Positions 25,067 to 33,982 are shown, numbered from the stretch's first letter. The stretch is DNA of 64,000 nucleotides from Kingella sp. (in: b-proteobacteria) (GCF_030527935.1 NZ_JAUMZV010000002.1:28113-92112), one strand, 5' to 3'. Translations and numbers: made by a program. The notes: generated by a model from the sequence alone, not told the origin.

Positions 25067-26878
25067 ATGAAAAACATCCGCAACATCGCCATCATCGCCC
25101 ACGTGGACCACGGCAAAACCACCCTTGTTGACCAACTTTTGCGCCAATCAGGCACATTCCGCGCCAATCAGCAAGTAGAAGAGCGCGTGATGGACAGCAA
25201 CGACCTAGAAAAAGAGCGCGGCATCACCATTCTCGCCAAAAACACCGCCATTGAATACAACGGCTACCACATCAACATCGTTGACACCCCAGGGCACGCC
25301 GATTTTGGCGGCGAAGTGGAGCGCGTGCTGGGCATGGTGGATTGCGTGGTGCTGCTGGTGGACGCGCAAGAAGGCCCAATGCCGCAAACCCGCTTTGTTA
25401 CCAAAAAAGCCCTTGCGCTTGGCCTGCGCCCGATTGTGGTCATCAACAAAATTGACAAACCGTCCGCCCGCGCCAGCTGGGTGATAGACCAAACCTTTGA
25501 ATTGTTTGACAGTTTAGGCGCAAGCGATGAGCAACTGGATTTCCCGATTGTGTACGCATCGGGGCTAAGCGGCTTTGCCCGCTTGGAAGAAGACGGCACC
25601 GAAACCGATATGCGCGTGTTGTTTGAAACCATTTTGAAACACACGCCTGAGCCCAGCGGCGATGCTAATGCCCCCTTGCAACTGCAAATTTCGCAGTTGG
25701 ATTACGACAACTACACAGGTCGCCTTGGCATCGGGCGCATTTTGAACGGCAAAATCCGCCCTGGGATGCAAGTTGCCGTGATGAACCACGAAAACCAAGT
25801 CGCCACAGGGCGCATCAACCAGCTACTAGGCTTTAAAGGCTTGGAGCGCGTGCCGCAAGATGAAGCCGAAGCGGGCGATATTGTGATTATTTCGGGCATT
25901 GACGAAATCGGCATCGGCGTAACCATTTGCGATAAAGAAAACCCCGTGGGTGTGCCGATGTTGAGCGTGGACGAGCCGACTTTGACCATGGACTTTATGG
26001 TAAACACCAGCCCGCTGGCGGGCACAGAAGGCAAATTTGTTACCAGCCGCCAAATCCGCGACCGCCTAACCCGCGAACTGCTCACCAACGTGGCGTTGCG
26101 CGTGGAAGACACCGCCGATGCCGATGTATTCCGCGTGTCGGGGCGCGGCGAATTGCATTTGACCATTTTGCTGGAAAATATGCGTCGCGAAGGCTTTGAA
26201 TTGGCAGTCGGCAAACCGCGCGTGGTGTACCGCGATATTGACGGGCAAAAATGCGAGCCGTATGAAAATCTGACCGTGGACGTGCCCGATGAAAACCAAG
26301 GCGCGGTGATGGAAGAACTCGGTCGCCGCCGTGGCGAGCTGACCAACATGGAAAGCGATGGCAACGGGCGCACCCGCTTGGAATACCACATTCCCGCGCG
26401 CGGCTTGATTGGTTTCCAAGGCGAATTTATGACGCTGACGCGCGGCACAGGCTTGATGAGCCACGTGTTCGACGACTACGGCCCGGTCAAACCCGATATG
26501 CCCGGCCGCCACAACGGTGTGCTGGTGTCGCAAGAGCAGGGCGAAGCGGTGGCGTATGCGCTGTGGAATCTGGAAGACCGCGGGCGAATGTTTGTGTCGC
26601 CCAACGACAAAATCTACGAAGGCATGATTATCGGCATTCACAGCCGCGACAACGATTTGGTGGTGAACCCGCTCAAAGGCAAAAAGCTCACCAACGTGCG
26701 CGCCAGCGGCACAGACGAAGCCGTGCGCCTAACCACGCCAATCAAGCTGACGCTGGAAGGCGCGGTGGAGTTTATTGACGATGATGAACTGGTGGAGATT
26801 ACGCCCGTGTCCATTCGCCTGCGCAAACGCTATTTGAGCGAGCTGGAACGCCGTCGGCATTTTAAAAAGCTGGATTGA
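25067..26878 (+). CDS. typA: ribosome-associated GTPase TypA/BipA
   Basis: A 603-residue translational GTPase that binds ribosomes, helps 50S assembly and is needed for stress and cold growth. G-motifs are AHVDHGKTTL near residue 11, ERGITILAKN, DTPGHADFGGEVER and NKIDKPSAR. EF-G-like domains and the BipA-specific C-terminal domain (ALWNLEDRGRMFVSPND, NPLKGKKLTNVRASG, LSELERRRHFKK) follow. The frame is open upstream to 24917, but MKNIRNIAIIAHVDHG is the conserved start. Unusually for this window the gene contains no DUS. A DUS pair with a T run follows. Confidence 0.97.
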   Translation: MKNIRNIAIIAHVDHGKTTLVDQLLRQSGTFRANQQVEERVMDSNDLEKERGITILAKNTAIEYNGYHINIVDTPGHADFGGEVERVLGMVDCVVLLVDAQEGPMPQTRFVTKKALALGLRPIVVINKIDKPSARASWVIDQTFELFDSLGASDEQLDFPIVYASGLSGFARLEEDGTETDMRVLFETILKHTPEPSGDANAPLQLQISQLDYDNYTGRLGIGRILNGKIRPGMQVAVMNHENQVATGRINQLLGFKGLERVPQDEAEAGDIVIISGIDEIGIGVTICDKENPVGVPMLSVDEPTLTMDFMVNTSPLAGTEGKFVTSRQIRDRLTRELLTNVALRVEDTADADVFRVSGRGELHLTILLENMRREGFELAVGKPRVVYRDIDGQKCEPYENLTVDVPDENQGAVMEELGRRRGELTNMESDGNGRTRLEYHIPARGLIGFQGEFMTLTRGTGLMSHVFDDYGPVKPDMPGRHNGVLVSQEQGEAVAYALWNLEDRGRMFVSPNDKIYEGMIIGIHSRDNDLVVNPLKGKKLTNVRASGTDEAVRLTTPIKLTLEGAVEFIDDDELVEITPVSIRLRKRYLSELERRRHFKKLD

Positions 26879-26913
26879 TTGAGCAGCAGATGGCATCCGA
26901 TTGAAGCCGCTTA

Positions 26914-26960
26914 AAGGCAGCCTGAAAATGGTTTTTTACCGTTTCAGGCTGCTTTTTGTT
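26914..26960 (+). terminator. inverted DUS pair with T run after typA
   Basis: AAGGCAGCCTGAAAATGG pairs with GTTTCAGGCTGC and is followed by a T-rich tail (TTTTTGTTTTT). Confidence 0.75.
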
Positions 26961-27049
26961 TTTCAGGCTGAAACCTTTACAAAATCCTAGAAGCAGCCTG
27001 CGTAGCGAAGCGAAGCGGAGTTGCGAAGCTAAAAATAAGAAATGCCGTC

Positions 27050-27146
27050 ATTCACGCGTAGGCGGGAATCTTGTCTGATATTCATAAATTTATGAGAAAA
27101 CAATATATTGTGTGAGTTCAGCCAAGATTCCCGCCTATGTGGGAAT
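27050..27146. repeat. two dRS3-type repeats in opposed arrangement
   Basis: A degenerate copy (ATTCACGCGTAGGCGGGAAT, 27050-27069) and an exact copy (ATTCCCGCCTATGTGGGAAT, 27127-27146) flank about 57 bases of AT-rich DNA. The flanks (GTCATTC...GAATCTTG and CAAGATTC...GAATGAC) are mirror images. Confidence 0.8.
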
Positions 27147-27212
27147 GACGGACGTTACTATTTCTTGTTGTGTTTTGGTTTTTGCAAAGATTTCAGGCTG
27201 CCTTTTATCTAA

Positions 27213-27255
27213 GCCAGCGCACGGCTTGCAAGCAAGCCGTAGGGGGCGCGGGTTG
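27213..27255. repeat. palindromic repeat family E, copy 3
   Basis: CCAGCGCACGGCTTGCAAGC followed by AAGCCGTAGGGGGCGCGGG, with a DUS close by on each side. Confidence 0.75.
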
Positions 27256-27312
27256 GCATTTCAGGCTGCCAAGCATTTGCACCCGCGTTTTAGCCTTGCA
27301 AAAGGCAGCTTG

Positions 27313-27380
27313 AAAAAAAGGATGCTTCGTTCGGCTGAATGTTGTGGAGACGGCAGTAGCATTAAACATTCGTGAATAGT
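27313..27380. repeat. repeat family G, copy 1
   Basis: AAAGGATGCTTCGTTCGGCT continues into CAGTAGCATTAAACATTCG and a DUS. A matching stretch is at 46855-46920. The rest of the 26879-27668 gap is DUS copies and GGCGACGAGCC-type palindromes, with no gene. Confidence 0.6.
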
Positions 27381-27561
27381 TAGGCAGCCTGAAACCTTGG
27401 CAAAGCCTGCAACCGATGGAACGTCGGCGGCTCGCCGACATCGTAGCAAATCAGAAATCAGATATTTAATAAGCAATTTTGGCGGCGAGCCGTCGCCGCT
27501 CCATGGCGTTTCAGGCTGCCTATGTTTACACGATTATGCAGCCTGAAATCCAGTCCATCCA

Positions 27562-27602
27562 GCAAAAAACCGTTTGGCGGCATACCAAACGGTTTGTTTT
27601 TT
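27562..27602. terminator. bidirectional terminator after rsmE
   Basis: AAACCGTTTGG and CCAAACGGTTT form an 11-bp perfect stem with a 7-base loop and T runs on both strands. The same stem recurs at 31165, after tsaD. Confidence 0.85.
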
Positions 27603-27668
27603 CAGGCTGCCTATTGCTTCACCCAATCAGGCAGCCTGAAATCCCCCAATCCCATCATCCCACCCCAA

Positions 27669-28391
27669 TCAAAAATCCCCCCACAACACCTGCATCGCTG
27701 CCATCGCTGCCATCGCCGCCGTTTCGGTGCGCAGCACGCGCTTGCCAAGCGTGATGGTTTGCACGCCTGCTGCCAGCGCGGCTTGTTCTTCGGCGGGTGT
27801 CCAGCCGCCTTCGGGACCTATCATCAGGCGCAGCGATTGCGGCGCGGGGGCGATGTCGCGCAGGGTGGTGGCGCGGTGCAGGCTCATCATTAGGTGCGGC
27901 TCGTGGCGCAGCATTTGGCGCAGGTAGTCGGCAAACGACACGATGGGCTGCACGGTGGGCACGATGCTGCGCCCGCTTTGTTCGCAGGCGGCGATGGCAA
28001 TGTCTTGCCAGCGTTGCACGCGCTTGTCGGCACGCTCGCCGCTAAGCCGCACCACGCAGCGTTCGCTAATTATCGGCTGGATGGCGTGCACGCCCAGCTC
28101 TACGCTTTTTTGCAGGGTGAAGTCCATGCGCTCGCCGCTGGAAATGGCTTGGACTAGGGTGATTTTGAGCGGGCTTTCGTTTTCAGGCTGCCTTTGCGCG
28201 GTGATGTGGCATTGGGCGTGGCGTTTGCCGATTTCTTGCAAGGTGGCGGCAAAATCGGTGCCTGTGCCGTTAAACAGCGTGATGCTGTCGCCCGCGTTCA
28301 GCCGCAGCACATGAATATGGCGGATGATGTTGTCGGGCAGGTTGAGCGTGGTGTGGGGGGCGAGCGCGGTGGGGAGATAGAAGCGTGGCAT
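27669..28391 (-). CDS. rsmE: 16S rRNA (uracil-1498-N3)-methyltransferase
   Basis: The 240-residue SPOUT-class enzyme methylates U1498 of 16S rRNA using SAM. It has an N-terminal PUA-like part (MPRFYLPTAL, HVLRLNAGD). The knotted C-terminal domain carries KITLVQAISSGERMDFTLQK, VELGVHAIQPIISERCVV, LRLMIGPEGGWTPAEEQAA and ITLGKRVLRTETAAMAA, all classic RsmE motifs. A DUS is read as RQPEN. It is divergent from suhB, 51 bases apart. Confidence 0.95.
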   Translation of the reverse strand: MPRFYLPTALAPHTTLNLPDNIIRHIHVLRLNAGDSITLFNGTGTDFAATLQEIGKRHAQCHITAQRQPENESPLKITLVQAISSGERMDFTLQKSVELGVHAIQPIISERCVVRLSGERADKRVQRWQDIAIAACEQSGRSIVPTVQPIVSFADYLRQMLRHEPHLMMSLHRATTLRDIAPAPQSLRLMIGPEGGWTPAEEQAALAAGVQTITLGKRVLRTETAAMAAMAAMQVLWGDF

Positions 28392-28406
28392 AACGTAAGG
28401 ATATGT

Positions 28407-28412
28407 TAAAAT
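28407..28412 (+). promoter_or_regulatory. -10 box TAAAAT before suhB
   Basis: TAAAAT followed by TGCG, 31 bases before the suhB ATG in the 51-base gap to rsmE. Confidence 0.4.
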
Positions 28413-28442
28413 TGCGTTCCCAACATTTTACCAAAAGCCGCT

Positions 28443-29240
28443 ATGAAACCGATGACCTTGTTGCACGACTTAATCCGCGATGTGGCGGCAAATGAAATCA
28501 TGCCGTATTTTTTGCGCGTGCAAAGTGCGCGTAAGGAAGATGGCAGCGTGTTGTCGCAGGCGGATTTGGCGGCGCAGGCAAAATTGGTTTTCAGGCTGCC
28601 GCAAATCATTGCTGCGCCTGTCTTGGGCGAAGAAATGACCGCCGCCGAGCAGCGGGCTTTGTGGGCGCAGCACGCGCATTCGGGCTTGTGGGTAATAGAC
28701 CCGATTGATGGCACGAATAATTTTGTGAACGGGCTGCCGCATTTTGCGGTGTCTATTGCGTATGTGGCGCAGGGCAGGGCGCAGTTGGGCGCGATTTTTA
28801 ACCCGATAAGCGGCGAATTGTTTTCGGCGGAACGCGGCGGAGGGGCGTTTTTAAACGATACGCGTTTGCCGTTGCGCTGTGTGCCGAAAAAATTGCACGA
28901 AGCCTTGGCGGGCGTGGATGTGAAGCGGCTGCGCTCGGCAAGGCTGGCAAACAGCATCAACCATTTTGCGCCGTTTGGCACGCTGCGCTGCTTGGGCAGC
29001 AGCACGCTGGATTGGTGCTATTTGGCGGCGGGGCGGCTGGATGTGTATTTGCACGGCGGGCAAAATTTGTGGGACTACGCGGCGGGCGCGTTGATTTTGG
29101 AAGAAGCGGGCGGGCTGCTTGCCACGCTGGAAGGCGATGATTTTTGGAGCGGCTTGCACGCGTTTAAACGCTCGGCGGTGGCGGCGGTGCAGCCTGAATT
29201 GTTTGAAAAATGGCTGGGGTGGATTAGGAAGAATCAGTAG
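28443..29240 (+). CDS. suhB: inositol monophosphatase family protein (SuhB-like)
   Basis: A 265-residue Mg-dependent phosphatase of the IMPase superfamily; SuhB also acts in rRNA antitermination in E. coli. Metal-site motifs are LGEEMT (Glu), WVIDPIDGTNNFVNGLPHF, and WDYAAGALILEEAGG. A DUS is read as FRLP near residue 57. Length is normal. It is followed 43 bases later by a small membrane-protein gene on the same strand. The substrate is not certain from sequence alone. Confidence 0.88.
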   Translation: MKPMTLLHDLIRDVAANEIMPYFLRVQSARKEDGSVLSQADLAAQAKLVFRLPQIIAAPVLGEEMTAAEQRALWAQHAHSGLWVIDPIDGTNNFVNGLPHFAVSIAYVAQGRAQLGAIFNPISGELFSAERGGGAFLNDTRLPLRCVPKKLHEALAGVDVKRLRSARLANSINHFAPFGTLRCLGSSTLDWCYLAAGRLDVYLHGGQNLWDYAAGALILEEAGGLLATLEGDDFWSGLHAFKRSAVAAVQPELFEKWLGWIRKNQ

Positions 29241-29283
29241 TAGAGCGGTTTCAGGCTGCCTTTGGGCAAACAAGGAGAACAAA

Positions 29284-29607
29284 ATGGATTTGATGGACGA
29301 AATCGTCATCCGCTTTCATCTTTTGGTGGCATTGTTTGCCGCCTTGGGCTTGATGAACCATTTTAGCTGGCCGCGCCTGCTCGCCTGCCTTGTTTACGCG
29401 CTGGGCTACGGCTTTATCCTGCTGTGGCTCAACGAGCAAAACCACCGCATGATGGTGTATGTGGTCAGCCTGCTGGGCGCGGCGTTTGCGCTGTATCACG
29501 CGATGGCGTGGATGAACGAACCCCATCCCAACCCACCCACGCTGATGGAGCAATATCAGCAACTGCAACAGCAAAAGCCCCCGCCCAGCGCATCGCCAGC
29601 GCAGTAG
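29284..29607 (+). CDS. small membrane protein of unknown function
   Basis: A 107-residue product with three hydrophobic segments: FHLLVALFAALGLMNHF, LLACLVYALGYGFILLWL and MMVYVVSLLGAAFALYHAMAW. A Pro/Gln-rich cytoplasmic-looking tail (EQYQQLQQQKPPPSASPAQ) follows. The strong SD AAGGAG precedes ATG 29284, so the longer upstream frame is not used. It probably shares the suhB transcript. No family is recognised. Confidence 0.75.
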   Translation: MDLMDEIVIRFHLLVALFAALGLMNHFSWPRLLACLVYALGYGFILLWLNEQNHRMMVYVVSLLGAAFALYHAMAWMNEPHPNPPTLMEQYQQLQQQKPPPSASPAQ

Positions 29608-30056
29608 CGTTTATCGCCCGCGTGATGCGCGTCGTTTATTTTCAGGCTGCTTAATGCGCCCCAAAGGCAGCCTGAAAACCGAAACAGAGTTGCGAGATGG
29701 AAAACCGCGTGCGTGGCAAAGCCACACCCCCTACAACCCACACAAAAAAGGCAGCCTGAAAGTGGAACGTCGGTGGCTCGCCGACACATCGCCATCCGCT
29801 CACACCTGCCCATTTGGCGACGAACCATTGCCGCGCCAAGCAAAGGCAGCCTGAAAACATCGCCGCTGGCAACAAGCTGCATCAATGAAACATTCTGCAC
29901 CCTGTTCCTTCTCCCGCTGGCGGAGAAGGCTAGGATGCGGGCAGTAGGCAAATTAAACCAACATCTTAACCTGCCCCCACCAGCGAAAACAAAATTTCAG
30001 GCTGCCTATCACCCCAAAGGCAGCCTGAAAACCACCCCCCACACGAAAGAACACCC
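29608..30056. other. gene-free stretch rich in DUS
   Basis: It contains at least six DUS copies (29641, 29664, 29750, 29844, 29997, 30017). It also has one palindrome of the GTCGGYGGCTCGCCGAC type (29765-29785) and the tsaD upstream region. The open frames here are artefacts of repeat sequence. Confidence 0.6.
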
Positions 30057-31142
30057 ATGCTCATCCTTGGAATTGAATCATCCTGCGACGAAACAGGCAT
30101 CGCTCTATACGACACCGAGCGCGGTCTCATCGCCAACCAACTGCACACCCAAATGGCGATGCACGCCGAATACGGCGGCGTCGTGCCCGAACTCGCCAGC
30201 CGCGACCACATCCGCCGCCTTGTGCCGCTCACCCAAGCCGCGCTGGGCGAAGCCCACGCCGATTACGCCGACATTGATGCCATCGCCTACACGCAAGGGC
30301 CAGGCTTGGGCGGCGCGTTGCTGGCGGGCGCAGCCTATGCCAACGGCTTGGCACTCGCGCTGGGCAAGCCCGTGCTGCCCGTGCATCATTTGGAAGGGCA
30401 TTTGCTCTCGCCCCTGCTGGCGGAGAACAAGCCCGAGTTTCCGTTTGTCGCCCTGCTGGTGTCGGGCGGGCACACGCAATTTATGGCGGTGCGCGGCTTT
30501 GGCGATTACGAACTCTTAGGCGAAACGGTAGACGATGCCGTAGGCGAAGCCTTTGATAAAACAGGCAAACTGCTCGGGCTGCGCTACCCTGCAGGCGCAG
30601 AATTATCCCAGCTTGCCAAGCTCGGGCAGCCTGAAATCTTCCATTTTCCCCGCCCCATGCTGCATTCCAAAGACCTACAAATGAGCTTTTCGGGGCTAAA
30701 AACCGCCATCCTAACCGCCGTAGAAAAAACCCGCGCCGAGCTGGGCTTGCCCCACGATGCGCCGCTGCCCGAAGCCACGCGCAACAACATCTGCCGCGCC
30801 TTTCAAGACGCGGTGGTGGACGTGCTCGCCGCCAAAGCGCAAACCGCGCTGTTGCAAACAGGCTTTCGCCGCTTGGTGGTGGCAGGCGGCGTGGGTGCAA
30901 ACTGGAAGCTGCGCGAAGTATTAGGCAGCCTGAAAATCCAAACCCACACCAAAGCCGCGCCCGAAGCCGTGCAAACCTATTTCCCACCGCTCGCCTTGTG
31001 CACCGACAACGGCGCAATGATTGCCTTTGCGGGCGCAATGCGCTTGCAACACGGCATTCAGGCTGCCCAAGCAGCGGGCGCGTTTGATGTAAAACCGCGC
31101 TGGGCGTTGAGCGAATTGATGCGCGGGGCAAAGGCAGCCTGA
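30057..31142 (+). CDS. tsaD: tRNA N6-adenosine threonylcarbamoyltransferase
   Basis: A 361-residue essential enzyme that, with TsaB and TsaE, transfers threonylcarbamoyl to A37 of ANN-decoding tRNAs. The start MLILGIESSCDETGIALYD and the metal ligands in HHLEGHLLS (near residues 110-118) are diagnostic. TQGPGLGGALLAG, LVSGGHTQFM and VAGGVGANWKLRE form the ASKHA nucleotide site. Two DUS are in frame, and the final KAA-stop comes from a third. A strong bidirectional terminator follows. Confidence 0.97.
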   Translation: MLILGIESSCDETGIALYDTERGLIANQLHTQMAMHAEYGGVVPELASRDHIRRLVPLTQAALGEAHADYADIDAIAYTQGPGLGGALLAGAAYANGLALALGKPVLPVHHLEGHLLSPLLAENKPEFPFVALLVSGGHTQFMAVRGFGDYELLGETVDDAVGEAFDKTGKLLGLRYPAGAELSQLAKLGQPEIFHFPRPMLHSKDLQMSFSGLKTAILTAVEKTRAELGLPHDAPLPEATRNNICRAFQDAVVDVLAAKAQTALLQTGFRRLVVAGGVGANWKLREVLGSLKIQTHTKAAPEAVQTYFPPLALCTDNGAMIAFAGAMRLQHGIQAAQAAGAFDVKPRWALSELMRGAKAA

Positions 31143-31159
31143 AAACCAATCATCCAGCA

Positions 31160-31196
31160 ATAAAAAACCGTTTGGCGTAATACCAAACGGTTTATG
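31160..31196. terminator. bidirectional terminator between tsaD and the lipoprotein gene
   Basis: AAACCGTTTGG / CCAAACGGTTT, an 11-bp perfect stem with loop CGTAATA and a T6 run on the minus strand. It is flanked by an inverted DUS pair that could extend the structure. Confidence 0.85.
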
Positions 31197-31221
31197 GTTT
31201 CAGGCTGCCTTTATTGGCGCA

Positions 31222-31788
31222 CTACTGCGCGCGCGTAATTTGGTAAACCCCTGATAAATCATAAATTCTATACCGCGCAGATTCGTGTCGCCCGTTGCCT
31301 GCGTAGCTCAACACAAGGGCTTGTTTTTTGGCGTAATCCGTCCAGCCGATAAACAAGCCGCTGTGTTCTGCGTTGTGGTAGCTGTAATTGATGTAATACA
31401 GCCAATCGCCTGCGCGGATTTGGTTGGGCGCGGCGTAGGGGCCTGATTTTTTGCTTTGGTAGGTGGTTTGGCGCAGGATGCGCGGCACGCCTGCTTTGGT
31501 GAAGATGTGGTCAAGATAGTCCCAGCAGCTGCCGCGCACGACTGTGCCGTTGTCTAGCGTGGCGCGGCGGGCTTCGTATAACACGTTGCGGGTTTTGCCC
31601 GATGTGCTTTGTTCGGCTTGCAGCAGCAGCCCAAGCGTGTCCACTTCGCTCAGTTCGGGGGTAACGGGGCGGCTGGCGCGGGCGGTTTGGCTGGCTTTGC
31701 GGGGTTTGTGGTGGCTGGTTTTGTGTGGTGTGGGCGCGGCGCAGGCGGCGAGCAGGCTGGCGCAAATAAGGAGAGCGATTTTGTTCAT
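31222..31788 (-). CDS. lipoprotein with NlpC/P60-like cysteine hydrolase fold
   Basis: A 188-residue product with a lipoprotein signal (MNKIALLICASLLAAC, Cys16) and a basic linker. The domain contains GSCWDYLDHIF (Cys88), IRAGDWLYYIN, then EHSGLFIGW (His142) and ALVLSYAGNG. The order Cys, xxGDxxxx, His matches NlpC/P60-type peptidoglycan hydrolases, though the motifs are divergent. It would act on cell wall from the outer-membrane inner face. The frame is open to 31890, but the signal peptide fixes the start at 31788. It converges with tsaD. Confidence 0.65.
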   Translation of the reverse strand: MNKIALLICASLLAACAAPTPHKTSHHKPRKASQTARASRPVTPELSEVDTLGLLLQAEQSTSGKTRNVLYEARRATLDNGTVVRGSCWDYLDHIFTKAGVPRILRQTTYQSKKSGPYAAPNQIRAGDWLYYINYSYHNAEHSGLFIGWTDYAKKQALVLSYAGNGRHESARYRIYDLSGVYQITRAQ

Positions 31789-32039
31789 GTTTACATTTGA
31801 TAACGGCGTGTTAAAAAAAGCATATTTTGGCAGCATTTGGCGGGTGGATAAAGGCTGCGCGGGGATAAAAAATGTTAAAATCGCGCCCAATCAATCTATT
31901 CTGTTTTCAGGCTGCCTTGATGGTGTGGGGCAGCCTGAAAACTGTTTAACAATCATTTTCAGACTGCTGTAAACAGTATCAACAGATATAAACCTTGGCA
32001 AAAACCTAATTTCCCAACCTGCGCTATGCGTTAAAGCAG

Positions 32040-32059
32040 ATTCCCGCCTGCGCGGGAAT
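32040..32059. repeat. dRS3-type repeat
   Basis: ATTCCCGCCTGCGCGGGAAT, an exact match to ATTCCC-N8-GGGAAT, flanked by GA and GACGG as in the other copies. Confidence 0.85.
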
Positions 32060-32113
32060 GACGGCATTTTAGGTTGTGGAAACGTTTTAGGCAGCCTGAA
32101 ACGTGTTTAAAAA

Positions 32114-32219
32114 TATAGTTGATTAAAATTGCAATGATACGGCGTTGCCAACGCCCTTATGTACGATTTGTACACGGCGGGTATTGTCGCCTTGTCTCAT
32201 TTTATTTTAATCAACTATC
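32114..32219. repeat. short Correia-like element
   Basis: About 105 bp with inverted ends TATAGTTGATTAAAAT / ATTTTAATCAACTAT. The interior has TACGGCGTTGCC, GTACGATTTGTAC and GTCGCCTTGTCTCAT. Length and interior resemble the short form of the Neisseria Correia element. The ends differ from those of the two other copies here. Confidence 0.8.
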
Positions 32220-32299
32220 ACTTTCAGGCTGCGGAAAACCGCATCAATCCACAAGCATAAAGGCAGCCTGAAAACGCATAATCAACAAGGAATCCAACC

Positions 32300-33955
32300 A
32301 TGAACCAAACTGAACGCGATGCGATGCAATACGATGTGGTAATTGTGGGCGCGGGCGTGGCGGGCTTGTCTGCCGCGATTAAATTGAAGCAGCTGGCGGC
32401 GGGCGCGGGGCGCGACATCAGCGTGTGCGTGCTGGAAAAGGGCAGCGAAGTGGGGGCGCATATTGTGTCGGGCGCGGTGTTTGACCCGATTGCGCTCAAC
32501 GAATTGCTGCCCAACTGGCGCGAGCTGGATGCGCCGCTCACCCGCGCCGTTAGCGAAGACGAAACCCTGTTTTTAACCGCCGAACGCGCTTTCAGGCTGC
32601 CTGTTACCCCCAATTTTGACAACCAAGGCAACTACATCATCAGCTTGGGGCTGCTGTGCCGCTGGCTGGCGGAGCAGGCGGAGTGCTTGGGCGTGGAAAT
32701 TTACGCGGGATTTGCCGCAACCGAATTGCTGTTCCATGCCGATGGCAGCATCAAAGGCGTGGCAACGGGCAACATGGGGGTGGGCAAGGATGGCGCGCCC
32801 ACGGCAAATTTCCAAGCGGGCATGGAATTGCACGCGCAGCAAACGCTGTTTGCCGAAGGCGCGCGCGGCTCGCTCACGCAGCAAGTCATCGCCCAATTTG
32901 CGCTAGACCGCGATTGCCAGCCGCAAACTTATGGCTTGGGCATCAAAGAGATATGGGAAGTGCCGCCCGAGCAATGCCATGCGGGGCGCGTGCAGCACAC
33001 CGTGGGCTATCCGCTGGATTGGCGCACCTATGGCGGCGCGTTTGTTTACCATTTGGACAACAACCAAATCGCGCTGGGCATGGTGGTGGGGCTGGATTAC
33101 CAAAACCCCTATCTGTCGCCGTTTGATGAATTGCAGCGGCTGAAATTGCACCCCGAAATCCGCAAAATGCTCACAGGCGGGCGGCGCGTGGCGTATGGGG
33201 CGCGGGCGTTGGTGGAAGGCGGTTTGCAGAGTTTGCCGCATCTGGCGTTTGCCGGCGGCGCGTTGATTGGCGACTGCGCGGGCTTTTTGAACGTGCCGCG
33301 CATCAAGGGCGCACACACCGCGATGAAATCCGCCATGCTGGCCGCCGAAGCCATCTTCCCCCTGCTGGATGACTTGGGCGATAGGCAGCCTGAAAGCGGT
33401 AAACAAGCTGATGCCTACGAAACTTTGTTTAAAAACAGTTGGCTGTATCAAGAATTGCATCAAGCGCGCAACATCCGCCCCGCGTTTAAATGGGGCTTAA
33501 TCCCCGCCATGATTTATTCGGGCTTGGAATTTTACCTGCTCAAAGGGCGCACGCCGTGGACGCTCAAACACCACGGCACCGACCACGGCAGCCTGAAAAA
33601 AGCCGCCGCCTGCCAGCCGATTGACTACCCCAAGCCCGATGGCACGCTCACTTTTGACCGACTTAGCAGCGTGCAACTGGCAAACGTGGCGCACGAAGAA
33701 AACCAGCCATCGCACCTGCGCCTGCGCCATCCGCGCCTGATGCTGGATGTGAACGCGGCGGAATACGCTTCGCCCGAAACGCGCTACTGCCCCGCTGGCG
33801 TGTATGAAATCGTGCACGACAACGGCGCGGCACGTTTGCAAATCAACGCCGCCAACTGCGTGCATTGCAAAACCTGCGACATCAAAGACCCCACGCAAAA
33901 CATTGAATGGACTTGCCCCGAAGGCGGCGGCGGGGCGAATTATGGGGCGATGTGA
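32300..33955 (+). CDS. electron transfer flavoprotein-ubiquinone oxidoreductase
   Basis: The 551-residue ETF-QO passes electrons from reduced ETF to ubiquinone at the inner membrane. An FAD site (VVIVGAGVAGLSAAIKL) opens the protein, followed by VLEKGSEVGAHIVSGAVFDP. GGALIGDCAGFLNVPRIKG is a family signature. The C-terminal ferredoxin-like part has the cluster cysteines in RYCPAGVYE, CVHCKTCDIKDP and WTCPEGGGG. Length is typical. An in-frame DUS is read as FRLP near residue 95. SD AAGGA lies before the ATG. No etfAB genes are in the window. Confidence 0.95.
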   Translation: MNQTERDAMQYDVVIVGAGVAGLSAAIKLKQLAAGAGRDISVCVLEKGSEVGAHIVSGAVFDPIALNELLPNWRELDAPLTRAVSEDETLFLTAERAFRLPVTPNFDNQGNYIISLGLLCRWLAEQAECLGVEIYAGFAATELLFHADGSIKGVATGNMGVGKDGAPTANFQAGMELHAQQTLFAEGARGSLTQQVIAQFALDRDCQPQTYGLGIKEIWEVPPEQCHAGRVQHTVGYPLDWRTYGGAFVYHLDNNQIALGMVVGLDYQNPYLSPFDELQRLKLHPEIRKMLTGGRRVAYGARALVEGGLQSLPHLAFAGGALIGDCAGFLNVPRIKGAHTAMKSAMLAAEAIFPLLDDLGDRQPESGKQADAYETLFKNSWLYQELHQARNIRPAFKWGLIPAMIYSGLEFYLLKGRTPWTLKHHGTDHGSLKKAAACQPIDYPKPDGTLTFDRLSSVQLANVAHEENQPSHLRLRHPRLMLDVNAAEYASPETRYCPAGVYEIVHDNGAARLQINAANCVHCKTCDIKDPTQNIEWTCPEGGGGANYGAM

Positions 33956-33982
33956 TGAGCGATTGAGTTTGCCCAGTGATAA

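Larger units (their letters stand above)
31789..32299. other. gene-free stretch upstream of the ETF-QO gene
   Basis: Contains TTAAAATCGCGCCC (about 31874, promoter-like on the plus strand), an inverted DUS pair near 31904-31941, a dRS3 repeat (32040-32059), a Correia-like element (32114-32219) and further DUS. AAGGA before ATG 32300 is the ribosome binding site. Confidence 0.6.
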
